From Trametopsis cervina (lineage: Eukaryota; Basidiomycota; Agaricomycetes; Polyporales; Irpicaceae), in the NCBI GenBank assembly GCA_022385755.1, contig MU278348.1, positions 2,113,470-2,177,469 of the forward strand: 64,000 bases of DNA, in the 5' to 3' direction. Shown piece by piece: positions 46,531 through 58,092 of the stretch (positions are counted from its first letter, which is position 1; every line of letters starts with the position of its first letter). Below the pieces are notes generated by a model. That model was not told the origin of the DNA and did not search any database. It worked only from the letters and a program-made list of their open reading frames with translations. A program made the translations under genes and the position numbers.

Positions 46531-47971
46531 TCATGCGCTTCCTCGAGTAGCGTACATCTTCACTAATCCGGTGCTCGCTGTCTCCTCCATCGTCTTCGCG
46601 TATGCGTCAATGCGCCCCAACAATAGCATGCTCTCGAGTCGACTGGGCTCTGGCGGGATCTTGAACAACCGGCTGATGTCCTCTTCAGGCAGCGGTGCCA
46701 GGCCCTGTGCGACTCGCGTCGCGTTTTCGTCTTTCTTCTTCTGCACATAACTGTCCGCCTTAGCCCTCTCACGCGCGATCTGACGGAGGTTGTAGGCCAG
46801 ATTCCCCTCCTCGGTCTTGTAAGCGTCGAGTGCCTCCACCACCTGCTCCAGGTTCCGGGTGGTGCTGCTTGTACCGAGGTTGAGCACAGAGAAAGACGGC
46901 GGTAGTGGTGCTGATGATGTCGCTGATGAAGGGTTTGGATCGGCGGAGAATGTTGGTGTGGGTGTGGTCAATGTCTCAAGGAAAGCACCGAGGAGAGGGT
47001 TTGTCCGAATCTTGATCGGAATTTCCTCCAGAATAGATGAGAAGGTCAAACGGTGACTGATCAAGCTGTAACACAAAGGGCATTTCAGTCCGTGATCTAC
47101 GTGAGAAGTAGTAACGTTAAGCACCTGTCTGTGCTAAAATTGTTTTTCTTGTATGCATCAAGGAAGGCTTTTGTCAGCCTAAATGCGCGGAAGGCGGCAT
47201 TCCCTCTCGCGGTTCTCGAGATGTCTGTGATGACGGGGCAAGGTTAATGTTCAGTACGTCGACCAGTCGGTAAATGGCTAACATACCGTGAACAACCACA
47301 ATGCCACCGTGCCTCAACTTTTCCTGTTGTACAGCCTGAGTTTCGACCAGTGTCTGATTATAGAAAGAACCAAGCGATGTGGCTTGGTAAAATCCAATAA
47401 TACTGTCGTCACCCTGGACCTCTTTCAGAGACCGCAGCATAGAAGCCTGGTAACGGGCTAACATAGATGACAATGAGCGACAACAGCAGTGAGCCTATGC
47501 AACCATGATAGATTGATAATGAACATACCGACGCCTTTCACAGATTTGTCGTCGTCGTCGTTTATGTGGTGAGGCAGAGGGAATGAATTGGACACCTCGA
47601 GAGTTCCATCCAGATCGAGACCGAGGAGGATGCCGTGAGCACTGCCATGCGCTTCGCGGGCATGTTTAATTATTTTAGACACAACCTATGAAAGTCATGG
47701 ATGATCAGATCAGCTTTCAGCGCGTTCGAATGTAAACACAGGGATAGGTGCGGTATGGACCCCACGGGGACAGGGTTGAAAGGGTTAGAACATCTGCACT
47801 CACTATCCCATCAAGCTGTACGGACGTAAGATGTATGTCGCTCTCAAGATCGATTGCTTTCGACATGGAGGCGGGAATGGCTTCATATGTGGGTTGGGCA
47901 GGTGTCGGTGCGGATTGAGGTGCAGGCAGAGAAGCCGCAATGGCTGCAGCCATAGAGGGTGCAGCGGCCAT
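46531..47971 (-). CDS. Translation initiation factor eIF3 subunit H
   Basis: Five exons, 47971-47804, 47685-47529, 47457-47287, 47224-47125 and 47065-46531, give 376 residues. After an Ala/Pro-rich start, an MPN domain begins at HLTSVQLDGIVVSKIIKHAR and continues GILLGLDLDGTLEVSNSFPLP and IIGFYQATSLGSFYNQTLVE. The JAMM zinc ligands are not kept, as expected for eIF3h, a non-catalytic MPN protein. The C-terminal half (FRLTKAFLDAYKKNNF, LEEIPIKIRTNPLLGAFLE, NLAYNLRQIARERAKADSYV) is typical of eIF3h. It is a peripheral subunit of the eIF3 complex on the 40S ribosome. Confidence 0.92.
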
Positions 47972-48353
47972 CTTGTTACACTATAGGTCGGATGAACTGT
48001 GCAAGAGAGTGGTTGAAAACGAGACTTGCACGACCCGAGTGTTGAGCTGCCTGGTAAGAGTGTGTTGCGCGCAGCGAGTACGATGGCGTTCAAGAATTAT
48101 CGCAGGCGCTTGTGAAAAAGCGACATCGCAAGATGTGATCTCGGCGGACCTGAAGCCCGGTCGGCCGGGGCGGCGCCGGTAGAGCACGGAAACAGGCGGC
48201 TATGATCTCACAGAGGTTGTCCCTTGGTGCGGTGCATTGACTTTACTGCAGAAAGCTTGTTTGCGAAGCCTGGCCACGAAAAGATCAAAACCTTTTTATC
48301 TCGCAATATCTCAGGCCGCCAACAAGCAATCTCCCTCTTCTCATGCGACCATC
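47972..48353. other. Divergent promoter region
   Basis: About 380 bases between eIF3h and the zinc transporter. GC-rich, no coding signal. Confidence 0.5.
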
Positions 48354-50208
48354 ATGAGCCGTTCAACCCGTATCATCCTCTTGCTTGTTATCGACGTACT
48401 TTTCTTCTTCGTTGAGCTGATCGTCGGTAAGTATCACACTCCAGAGGCTGTCGCACGACCATAAGATGACCCTATACCCTCCCTAGGCTATGCAGTCGGC
48501 TCCCTCGCACTCGTTGCGGACAGCTTTCACATGTTGAAGTGGGCACATCGTACTTCACGACGCTTGTCATGCGGTCTAACATGAGATGTTCTAGCGATGT
48601 TCTGAGCTTGGTGGTCGCACTATACGCTATTAAGGTTCGCTCCAGGACACAATTTTCACATTGTTCATCACTGATAACATCACCCGCAGCTCACAAACCA
48701 GACGCAGACCGACTCTAGGTATTCTTATGGGTGGCATCGTGCGGAAATCCTTGCTGCACTCGTCAACGGTGTCTTCCTCCTTGCACTGTGCTTTTCGATT
48801 TCTCTGGAGGCAATTGAGCGCTTCTTCTCTACCCCAGGTATGCACAGTCGCTCCCTTGTTATGCGGCATATACTCATTGAATCGCTTAGAAATCTCGCAG
48901 CCTCGTTTGGTGGTGATAGTCGGATCGCTGGGGTTGGCGTCCAACATTGTGGGATTGTTCCTCTTCCATGGTATGTCTGCCTCGTCCTGAGTACCATTGT
49001 CTATCTAAACCCCCAACCCAGAACATGGCCACAGTCATGAACATACGCATGGCAAAGGCAGCGAAACTGCCTCGCTTACTGACAGTGTGCAGGCCGCGGC
49101 GATTGAAGACACCGATCGTACCCCACGTAACTCCACCCCGGAACCTCGCAGGCGACGTGCGAGGTCCCGGTCGCAATCTTTCTCCTCTCTATACGGCCAT
49201 CCAGCTGCCACAAGAGCTTCGATGGTCCAGGCGGCACAAGAGTTGGCAGATGCCGGCAGTCCGATGTCTCCGCGAGCGAAGTCCGATGGGAGACCCCGGT
49301 CACACTCCAGGGTATCTCCAGCTGTGAATGATACGGAGAGCCCTCTAAGCTCACGTGCGAACGACACCATAGACGAGGAGACGCCTCTCTTGCGGCCCGT
49401 GTCCCCTGTATCGGAACACTCGCATTCCCATGGCACCTCTAGCCCGACACCAGGGAGCTCACCCGCCCACGGGCATAGTCACGGTTCGATGAACATGCAC
49501 GCTCTGTTGCTTCACGTCTTTGGCGATGCGCTCGGGAATATCGGCGTTATCGCGACTGGCCTTATCATATGGCAGACGAACTGGAGCTTCAAATATTACT
49601 GCGATCCCATAATCAGTCTGGTCATCACCGTAATAATATTTTCTTCCGCCCTCCCTCTCGGTGAGTACCTCAACAGTTTCCCCTGACTTTCTTCTGACAT
49701 TTCTCCAGTGCGAAGCACATCGTTCATCCTTCTACAAGGCGTGCCTCCGACAATATCACTAGATGAAGTCCGAGCGGCAATCCTAGCGGTGGACGGCGTA
49801 CTTTCCTTGCACGAATTGCATGTGTGGCAACTCTCTGAAAGCAAGATTGTTGCATCGGTCCACGTTATGGCCTCGCGGAGCCATGATTTCATGCCGGTGG
49901 CAGCAACAATCAGAAAGGCGCTACACCAGCGGGGCATCCATTCAAGCACAATTCAACCGGAGTATCACGCACGTAATATCCTTCCGGAAGAGCATTTGAA
50001 GGTAAGAGATAACCGGACTCCCATGTTCAGCACCAGTCAATTGACTGTATCCACAGACTTCGGCCGACACGGACTGCTTGATATTATGCCCACCTGATCA
50101 GACCTGTGAGGCCGAAAACGCCTGTTGTCGTAAGTCAATACCGTCTCCTCGTTATATATGATTATTGAAATACTTCACATAGCCCCTCTGCCCTCTGGAG
50201 AAGCGTGA
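48354..50208 (+). CDS. ZRC1/COT1-type vacuolar zinc transporter (cation diffusion facilitator)
   Basis: Nine exons, 48354-48426, 48487-48538, 48595-48634, 48690-48837, 48890-48970, 49022-49660, 49709-50001, 50057-50129 and 50183-50208, give 474 residues. Six helices with the CDF metal motifs are visible: SLALVADSFHMLNDVLSL (HxxxD) in helix 2 and HALLLHVFGDALGNIG (HxxxD) in helix 5. A His-rich cytosolic loop starts EHGHSHEHTHGKG and ends SSPAHGHSHGSMNMH. The C-terminal cytosolic domain has VDGVLSLHELHVWQLSESK, and the tail is Cys-rich (CLILCPPDQTCEAENACC). The protein moves Zn or Co into the vacuole in exchange for protons. The loop is long (about 150 residues) with Arg/Ser stretches. Confidence 0.92.
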
Positions 50209-50306
50209 ATTCGTTGCGAACGTCACTGCCTCACGCACCGTCCTGTAATTTTACATCGATACATAGTCTACCACAATACCAATAGTGCTAAAGGACGAAC
50301 TGCGCG

Positions 50307-51604
50307 TCAAGACAATTCATAATCTGTCCAAGGTCCTACATGTAGTCTACATCCTGTTTGTTGAGTTAGCGCTTCCAACCGTTCTTGCAGTCCCCCGTTC
50401 ATGACAGCAGGCCTAATATGCAAGGCCAAGAATCCTAATTGCAGATTGCGGTTCCGTAATCGGGATTCGATGGTGACGGCTAAGGTACGTTCTTCTTCAA
50501 CGAGAGGCACGGCGTACCAAGCATTTGTAATACTCAGCTTGAAAACAGACAAAGATGATGGTAAGGCCAGGGCAAAGTTGGTCCGCTGCTCTTCCACGGT
50601 GATAATGCCAATGGCGAAATACTCCAGTGACACCATTTGCTGCAAGGAATCGGCCAGCGCGGTGCTCGTGACGCGAGTGCATCCCAGAAGAACTAGTTTG
50701 CGAAGGTTGCTCCCTGGACCATATGCTAGTGAACGAACGTGAGAGTCGCGTATCTCGAACCCGATTCTGTCCTCGAGTGCGTATACGAATGTGTCCAGGT
50801 TCGGCGAGAGGGACAAATCAGAGAAGTCATGCTTGTCGAAGTAATTGCCCGTGACTCCTTGCAGCTTGAGGTCGTGAAGGGCTGGCGTTTTAGCATCGCG
50901 AGCAAGGCTGCAGCTTCCTGACAAGCGGAGCTTCCGCATCCGCGACGCGTCCACTTTCTTCAGCGCCGTCACCTTCGTGTTCGAGCTTACATACAGCTCA
51001 TATGACCGGAGTTGTGGGGCCGATTCGTGTGGAAACATGGCGTCCTCGAACTCTAGTATGAAGCGCCTGCTATACTTTGCTATGACGGCATGTGCCTCAG
51101 TGAACGACGGTAGCCCGTGTTCACTATCAAGACTCACAGTCTAATTGGATTGGGAGACCTTGTTGACATTCAAAGACTCGCAGGTACTTCAAGGCATGCA
51201 TGCGACGGAGGGCAATGCTAAGTTGGGATAAAGGTAGGGCTTCCTATCGCGTAAGATTGGGATAGACGGAGGACGACTGTGTACTTGCCTGCCGAACGCT
51301 TATCGTCCGATTCGCGCAGTAGCCTACCGTCGTTCGCTACATCAGCGTACACGACGAGCGACACGAGGTCATCGGGCACAGTCTGAGTGAACAGACGGAT
51401 TTGTCGTTCATGCAGGAGTGAGACGTAAACGGAGACGATAGGTTTCGCTTCGATGTACATCTGCTTGCAGACACGCAGGAGTCTGAAATGACGGTTTGTT
51501 GGCTGACGCCGCTGGTGAATGCGGCGGAGATACAGCACATAGTACTGGTATATCTCGAGGCGGACCTCGGTAGGCAGGTCTACAAATGTAGGCGAGGGCG
51601 ACAT
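50307..51604 (-). CDS. F-box-like/LRR-like protein of unknown target
   Basis: Three exons, 51604-51285, 51217-51138 and 51079-50307, give 390 residues. The N terminus (FVDLPTEVRLEIYQYYVLYL then LLRVCKQMYIEAKPIV) is a typical fungal F-box-like opening. The rest has Leu-spaced segments (LRKLVLLGCTRVTSTALADS, LEYFAIGIITVEEQ) as in basidiomycete F-box proteins, which usually recruit substrates to SCF ubiquitin ligases. The first junction uses a GTACAC donor; a GCAAGT just upstream would break frame. Basidiomycetes carry many such fast-evolving genes, so no specific substrate can be proposed. Confidence 0.72.
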
Positions 51605-52426
51605 GTTGTGCAGCACGATAGCCGAGCTGTTTTGTACGCCTGGGCGCAGTACGGGATCTGAAACAGCCTTGTCAGGGTGTGCACGGTGACGAGCCGCTGC
51701 TGGGCTCACCTGCTCGGTTCTCCTATGAGAAGAACATGATAGCAGCTGGCTAGGCTGACTGATAGCAGGCAGCAGTGATCATGAGCTCAGTGCAGGTGTA
51801 GTTCGGCAATCGCCTTTAGATCTGCACCGCGGCTCCCGGCGGCTGTGTAGGAATAGCGAGCTTTGGCCTCGCTGCGAGGCTGAGGTTGTTCGCAGACTCC
51901 CACGTCGCCTCGTTGGAGGTGCGTGTTTTCTCTTACTGACCACTCTCACACACACTCATCTCAGCTGAACCTACTGCACGTAGGCTCTCCCGCATCTCCC
52001 CGTACCTCCCTGTGGCGCCTGCGGTGGTTTGTCTGGCGTCTACCCCTAGTGCCAGGACAATAAGACCGTTCAACCGCGCAAACTCACAGCCCTGGCAACG
52101 TGGTAACAGCTTCGCGGCCTTGTTCTGTATCCCTGGTATGTATCAAGCATAGAAGAATAATTCCAATCGCGTTGCGTTTGCAGGCGTGTCTGCATTCCTC
52201 GTTCAAACCCGCATTCCGACGGACACAACAACGATTAGCAACCTCATTGACTTATCCCACTGAGTCGTGAAAGTCAAAAGAAGCCATACCCCGTGGAAGC
52301 TCGAAGCTACCTTAACTTGCCTGTCCCTCCTGAGCACACTCTCTTCTCGCACTCTCGCTTCCCCTATAGCTAAAGCCTCCGGTTTTTATACGTCTTCACC
52401 GGCTTCCCACTCTATCCCAACCCAAC
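51605..52426. other. Divergent spacer, nothing recognised
   Basis: About 820 bases. The F-box frame extends open to 51,709, but the extra residues lack features. A GTTCAAACCC word near 52,201 was checked as a tRNA T-arm and rejected. Confidence 0.5.
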
Positions 52427-52896
52427 ATGCCCGCACGGACGGAAGACTATGAGGTCCTCCTCGACTTCGTTAACGACACACATGACTGCGCTACTGTGCA
52501 GCTACTACGCGACTATGGTCGCAATACGGGCGCTATCGTGCTCTTAAGACCTGGAGAGAGCATCACTTTAGTACTGGATGCAGGTGCGCCGCTTTTATCA
52601 CTTGATCCATCGCGACGAAGCTGACGACGCGTCGTTTAGGCTCTGTATACCAGTATGCCCTCAAGATGAGATCGAAGGTGGTCAACGTGACGTGCGTTGG
52701 ACTCCCGCTCCATATTACCGTTTGCTAACGGTGCCATAGAGCTCGCTCCTGGAGAGATGTGAACTGCACAGTATCACAACTTTTTCCTGGCGGACTCCCC
52801 GCCTCGACATCCCCAGGTCCCTGGCGACCAGTGAACGGAATAACGGTGGATAGGTTGTGGCGGGATATGCGCTTCTGCATGTGGAATGATTCATAG
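52427..52896 (+). CDS. Small protein of an unnamed family (member 2)
   Basis: Three exons, 52427-52583, 52640-52691 and 52740-52896, give 121 residues. It is the paralog of the minus-strand gene at 40,200-40,633. Shared order: YEVLLDFVNDT, CATVQLLR, GAIVLLRPGESITLVLDAG, YQYALKMRSK, and SWRDVNCTVSQLF. The last exon is 157 bases as in the paralog, with the same phase. The C terminus (RLWRDMRFCMWNDS) differs. No signal peptide. Function unknown. The donor GTGCGT after GTGAC was chosen because the join restores the paralogous WxDxxC motif. Confidence 0.78.
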
Positions 52897-54877
52897 CATT
52901 GGGGTAGGTCATCAGCCTAGCCTGCTGTCGTGCGGAAGTCCTGATCTTTCTGTGTTACAGGTTGCGAGACAGGATCAGCTTGGGTGCTCACCTGCTCATT
53001 GCATTAGTCGCCTTGCCTGTCCTTCATCGCTGCGTGGGGGGAATGTACCATCCATTCACGCGCATGGTGATGTACGTTATCGTGGAAAGAGGACGGGGAA
53101 GGGGCGCATACACAACTGCCGCTGCCGCAACATGCCGATTCGCATGCAGGACTGGACCCTCGGACTTTCGAGTTTATTTGGACCGCATAACATTATCGTA
53201 TCTCGACGTACCATACAATCGTTTAGCATCATACCATGGGTGCCAGTGCTGTGTGTGGGCACAATGCTGTTAATGCGTGTATCATTAGATGTATAGCGTT
53301 ATATATCACAACCGGTATGAAACTCATCGCAAGAGACTCGTGTTTGGGGCGTGGCGGGTACGCCTGGCGATGCGGGACTGGGCAGGCGTGTTATGTCACG
53401 AGCGTTCTATCTACACTCATTCTATCTATGCCCATTCCATAACGCTGAGTCGTGATAGATTGCCCGAGCCCTTCGACCTACAGAATATTCGGAGCCGGAT
53501 GCACGGAAAGAACGCCTTCCTCTCATAATGTGCGCGTGACGCTTGAATGTCAATGGAGACGATCAGCGTTTGGGCATAAATACAGCAAGATGTTCACACC
53601 CCATTTTATTATGAAGCATCTGCGCATACCAGAATCCGGGTCGATTGAGGCCTACTGTCCCAGGCACCGCGGTTATTGGCTATAGAGAATGAGAGCTTGC
53701 TCGGCGAAACTGTATCCGCACAGGGGTGAAGACACCGAACAATGGCGCAATTGGAGAGGGATGAGATGCAGTGGACCCCAATGACAATTGAGCCCGGGGC
53801 AACACGACAGCCTCCCCTTTGCCTCGCCAAATCTGTATAATAGAGAGTGTAAACTGAAAGCTTAAGCTGAGTACCGACGGCGAGGCCAAGGTACGCAGTC
53901 CGTTGCAAACCAGATTTCTTCTGCAGAAATGCAGAGACGGGACCTATTGCCAGATGATCACGGTGGCCGATATGTAGCCGCGAAGATTGGATCATGTTAC
54001 TGCTTTACGAGATGGACAGGCGTGCGTTTTCACACATCTAATTGTAGTGGTATGAGTGATGGAGCTGCAGGTCCAAAAGGCGTGTCTAGACATCTACTCA
54101 CGCGACACCCAGCTCCCACGTTGACATGCTGGCAATTGTAGGCCTGAGGTCATCAAAGATGGCAGCACCGAGCAACGTCCTGTGTCATTATCCGTGTTGC
54201 TCAACCAGAGTTGCTCGGGAATATCAGAGACGAGAGTTCGGGCTTACCTGCGACGCTCAGGATAAATAAGGAGAAAATGCCACTGAACAGTGTCAAGCGA
54301 CTCACGCCGCATGATGCACCATCTTTGGTTTACACCTGTGCTGTGGGGGTACAGCTCGACACCCCGCCTCGAACGTTGATCAGCCCCCTTAACCTCCGAT
54401 GCACATTCCAATTCAAAGAAGATGGGACGGCACACGTTTTCCGTTGCACTAGTAGAAGGAACGCCTTCTGACGCTGTTGAGGAGAGGAGAAAAGTCAACT
54501 TGAAAAGTATAAAACGCAAGACCTGAACAACGTACCATTGAAAATCGGGGATATATGCACACCGCCTCAGACTGATATCTACGAGCGTATGTGGCAGACA
54601 CAGCGAAAGCAAGTCGGTGTCGTGGATGTCTTCTTCTAAGTGAGATAGGTCGACGACTGATGACCTGGAGGACATCATCTCGCGCAGCAGTATCGGGATT
54701 CGATATCAGTACGGTGAGTTCCCTTCTTTCGCACGTGCGTCATTCTGCACTAATTTGTAGAAATGTAGACACTTAGTCCGTCAAAGATGTTTGGTAGTCA
54801 TCAGTAGGGAGTGCATAAAAAGGACTATTGCTCACAGGCGAACGGCGGTACACACTTTTTGCTTTCTCTCGTCCACA
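52897..54877. other. Gene-poor block of 2 kb
   Basis: No firm gene. Short open frames on the plus strand around 52,960-53,530 have no recognised features. The minus strand between about 53,980 and 54,680 shows coding-like pieces, listed separately. Confidence 0.5.
53980..54678 (-). pseudogene. Possible remnant of a spliced gene
   Basis: Several minus-strand pieces look coding and lie next to splice-like signals: HLEEDIHDTDLLSLCLPHTL and VDISLRRC at 54,540-54,650 before a GTACGT; and at 54,090-54,190, after a GTAAGC...ACACAG intron, GAAIFDDLRPTIASMSTWEL ending at a GTGAGT. I could not join them into one clean frame, and the start is unclear. The first piece resembles Leu-rich F-box proteins. 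It may be a decayed gene or a real gene that I failed to resolve. Confidence 0.25.
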
Positions 54878-56022
54878 ATGAAGGCCCACGGTGTAGTACT
54901 CTGTCTAGTGGCCCCGCTTCTGACTGCCGGAAAAGCTACCATCGGCGATGTCATTACGAACCTTGAAAACTCAAATTCGCCATTGCTGCAGTACCCAACC
55001 CAGTTAACTCAAAATATCGTTCCGAAGCCGATTCATTCTCACAATGACTGTATGTTTAATTCCTACTAGACCCAACAATACACTTGAATATCTTGGCATG
55101 GGGAATAACAGATTGGCGTGACGTGCCGCTGCTCACCGCTCTGAGCTTTGGGGTGGCTAGTGTCGAAGCCGATGTCTGGCTAATTGATGGCACGCTCTTC
55201 GTGAGTGCTAATATATCTGTCACGACATTGAGCATGAGCGTGATACGTGTTGTATTGTAGGTTGGGCACGAAGTGCAAGCCTTGACACCAAATAGGACGT
55301 TCGACTCGCTTTACGTTCAGCCGCTCCTGAAGGTCCTACAAGCTCAAAATCCGAAGGACAATTTCACAGTCAACATCACGTCACTGAAGTACACAAGACA
55401 CTTACACAATTTCCAAGTACTGACCTCGATTATAGCGGCCCGTTTGATACTGCTGGAAGCATTCCACTGCAACTATTAGTAGACATCAAGACGGACGGTG
55501 CTCAGTATGTGACAACTTATGTGGACCATCGGACCCTTAGCTGAGAGATACAGGGCTCTGCCGTTCATCCTGCAGGCGTTGCAGCCCCTTCGTTCGGCAG
55601 GGGCACTCACGACCTTTGCAAACGGTACACTGACAACCTCGGCAGTCACGGTCGTTGGCACTGGCAACAGCCCTCTTGACTTAGTGAAAGCACTCGATCC
55701 GCGGGACTATTTCTTCGACGCACCTTTGACACAGCTGACCGACCCATCTCTGAACACGACTTGGGATCCAACGCTATCTCCTCTGGCATCGACCGATTAC
55801 GAAGTCGCAGTCGGCTGGAGCGGTATTGGTAACATATCTGACGCACAAATAGCAAATATCACGAAATTCGTCGAAGACGCACACTCTCGTGGAATTGCAG
55901 CAAGGTTTTGGGACACGCCAGGTTGGCCTATCAATGCGAGGGAGAATGTCTGGCAGGTATTATTGGACCATGGTGCGGACTGGTTGAACGCGGATGACTT
56001 GGAGGCGGCTGCAAACTTCTGA
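54878..56022 (+). CDS. AIM6-like PLC-type phosphodiesterase-fold protein
   Basis: Five exons, 54878-55049, 55112-55200, 55261-55388, 55436-55504 and 55554-56022, give 308 residues. It has a likely signal peptide (MKAHGVVLCLVAPLLTAGKA), then the PLC-like TIM-barrel marks of the AIM6 family: PIHSHNDYWRDVPLLTAL, GVASVEADVWL, FVGHE, LLVDIKTDG, and near the end GIAARFWDTPGWP with DWLNADDLEAA. His, Asn, Glu and Asp in the HSHNDY and EADVWL motifs would be the catalytic or metal site. Yeast AIM6 is linked genetically to mitochondrial inheritance; the substrate is unknown. The stop is 66 bases from the convergent bL17m stop. Confidence 0.85.
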
Positions 56023-56087
56023 ACCTGGAAGCATGACATTACGAGGACGATGAGGTAGAATAAATGTTTACAATGCGACGAATAACT

Positions 56088-57095
56088 CTATTCCCACACT
56101 GTAGACCTGTCTATGCCGAGCTTTCGTCGAGTGTACCAGGCAGGACCCGAAAGCGTTTTACCGAGCGCGCCTTGCACGAGACTCAAAGTGCTGCGAGTGC
56201 CACCTGGAAGCGTCTGACCGGCTTTAAGAGAGGCCACTTTGAGACCAGCAGCTTTCCTCTCAGCGTCCTTCTCAGCCTTGAGTTCAGCGAGTTGCTTCAG
56301 GGCCACGGGCTGCGCCAAGAGGGTATCCTAGAAGAAAGAGTTACTCGCTGGAGTGATTGAACTATAGGTGACGGCGTACCATATGATCTTCAGCCTTCCG
56401 TCGTAGGGTTTTGATAGCATCATCACTACGGAAGCGCAGCACTTTCTGTACATTCCATCGTGTGGTGCTTCTCAGCTCCCCTCGTTCATCGGGATGTCGG
56501 AGTCGTTCCTGGTCCAGCATGCTGCCTACGCGACTCGGTCCAGCCTGTCTCAGCTCTTCTGGTGTGGCCTCACCAACTCGCTTGCTCAGGACTTCCCACC
56601 CAACCGCACGCGCCGTCATTTCAAACTTCAGGTCGTGAGGGTTGTCGACCAATTCCAGAATGGCCATAGGTGCGTTATCGCCCGGTCGGTTCCCGTACTT
56701 GTGTACCCTCGTGTACCCCCCAACACGATCCTTATACCGTGTGGCAAAGTTTTTGAAGACTTTCGGAACCAGCTTTGGTTCAAGAATGAACGCGTTGGCA
56801 CGCCTGTACGCTGCCAGATCGCCCTTCTTGCCCATGGTAATAATCTTCCAATGCCGTCAGAACCTGCTATGCGCCTCAAGATAGTGGAATTACCTTCTCT
56901 GCTAACCTGGCAGTGTCTCGCGCTTTGGGAAGTGTAGTCCTGATCTGCTCATGTTTGAATAAGGATGTCACCAAATTTCTGCACAAGCCCATGAGCATAC
57001 ATAAACACAAAAGACGATGACGAGCCTGACCTTAGCATGAGCATTCGATGCGAGGACGTCCTCGAGAACTTCCTGAATGCCACGCCATGCTTCAT
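56088..57095 (-). CDS. Mitochondrial large ribosomal subunit protein bL17m
   Basis: Four exons, 57095-57031, 56978-56894, 56844-56380 and 56327-56088, give 284 residues. The bL17 core is at the N terminus: MKHGVAFRKFSRTSSHRMLM, NLVTSLFKHEQIRTTLPKA, RDTARLAEKIITMGKKGD, then FKNFATRYKDRVGGYTRVHK and NAPMAILELVDNP. A C-terminal extension of about 150 residues, rich in Lys/Ala helices, follows, as in yeast MRPL8. It binds rRNA in the mitoribosome large subunit. No long presequence is evident; the basic N terminus may serve for import. Confidence 0.92.
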
Positions 57096-57484
57096 GGTAT
57101 GCCGGACGGAAGTGTAGAAGACACAGTTGTGAACAAGCCTGAGGCGCCCACAACAATCGTCACTTCAATTCGGTCAAAGCCGCGAGCCACCTAGTCTGCA
57201 ACACAATGCGTTCTAGCTTCAACATACCGTAGCGCAACGCAGGGTTGTATTATGATTCACAGGCTATGATTCACAGGCGGATATACTTATTCACTACCGC
57301 AAGTCGACTGGCCTGTGTCAAATAACAATCAGGTGCAAGCTCCCACGTATGGCACGAGAGGGGCACGTCTACACCAATGACCTGAACGGAGATTCAAGAC
57401 CATTTAAAATGAACCATGGTTCTGTAGAATGCACACGCAGAATGAATTGAAGTATTATATTGATGAGTGACAAGGACATGTATA
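57096..57484. other. Intergenic, nothing recognised
   Basis: Same-strand spacer of about 390 bases. A 12-base word ATGATTCACAGG occurs twice in succession near 57,252-57,278. Confidence 0.5.
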
Positions 57485-58092
57485 CTACGGAGGGTCTATC
57501 AATGAGCTTCACAAAGACAGTCAGCCAGACCACAATGAATACCACATATTACAGTGCTTACCATCAGGAGTCTTTTCAATGTATTCAATGGCTGAACGTC
57601 GGGCAGTAGGAGTTAGTTGTATGTTCATTCATACGAGCAATGAAGTGACGCACCTTGCTGGACAGTTTTGATATCATCCGCCTCAGCATCCGGAATCTCA
57701 ATAGAGAACTCCTGTGCACATATAGTCACAAAACGCGTATACGACGTAGAAAAGCGACACGTACTTCTTCAACGGCCATGACAACCTCTACGGCGTCAAG
57801 ACTATCAAGCCCGAGGTCCTCCGCGAACGTAGCCGTTGGTGTGAGCTAACGCAGGTACATTGTCAGTAATGTCATTATAAAGGTCGTAGGTCCTGATGCT
57901 CACCTTGCCCTGGTCGACCTTCTCAAAGCCCTTGAGCACGTCTAACACCCGCGACGTGATTTGCTCCTTAGAAAGAGCAGCGGCAGCGGAGTACGAGGCA
58001 CTTTGCAGAACGCGACTCCTTGTTGACGGCAGCGCAGCGACTGCAATTCGCGGACGCGCAACACTGCGGAGGGCCAGACGAAGGAAAGACAT
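57485..58092 (-). CDS. Acyl carrier protein, mitochondrial (also complex I subunit)
   Basis: Five exons, 58092-57904, 57845-57765, 57711-57654, 57591-57562 and 57495-57485, give 122 residues. An Arg/Ala/Ser-rich presequence (about 40 residues, MSFLRLALRSVARPR) precedes RVLDVLKGFEKVD, TPTATFAEDLGLDSLDAVEV with Ser78 in the DSL motif (phosphopantetheine site), and EFSIEIPDAEADDIKTVQQA then IEYIEKTPD. The last tiny exon is uncertain: without splicing at GTAAGC the frame continues 14 codons to a stop at 57,521. mtACP carries acyl chains for lipoate synthesis and sits in complex I and the ISC machinery; its product chain feeds lipoylation of proteins such as GcvH, encoded 38 kb away. Confidence 0.9.

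Noticed and set aside
51284..51291. GCAAGT donor in the F-box-like gene as a GC-AG intron
   Set aside because: Using it breaks the frame with the next exon; the GTACAC donor four bases downstream keeps frame, so the intron is canonical.
52190..52230. GTTCAAACCC word resembling a tRNA T-arm
   Set aside because: Flanking bases do not form the T stem and no A box or acceptor stem is found upstream.
52960..53296. Plus-strand open frames downstream of small-family member 2, with a hydrophobic start
   Set aside because: No shared motif with the small family, no splice logic and rapidly changing composition; probably 3' flank.
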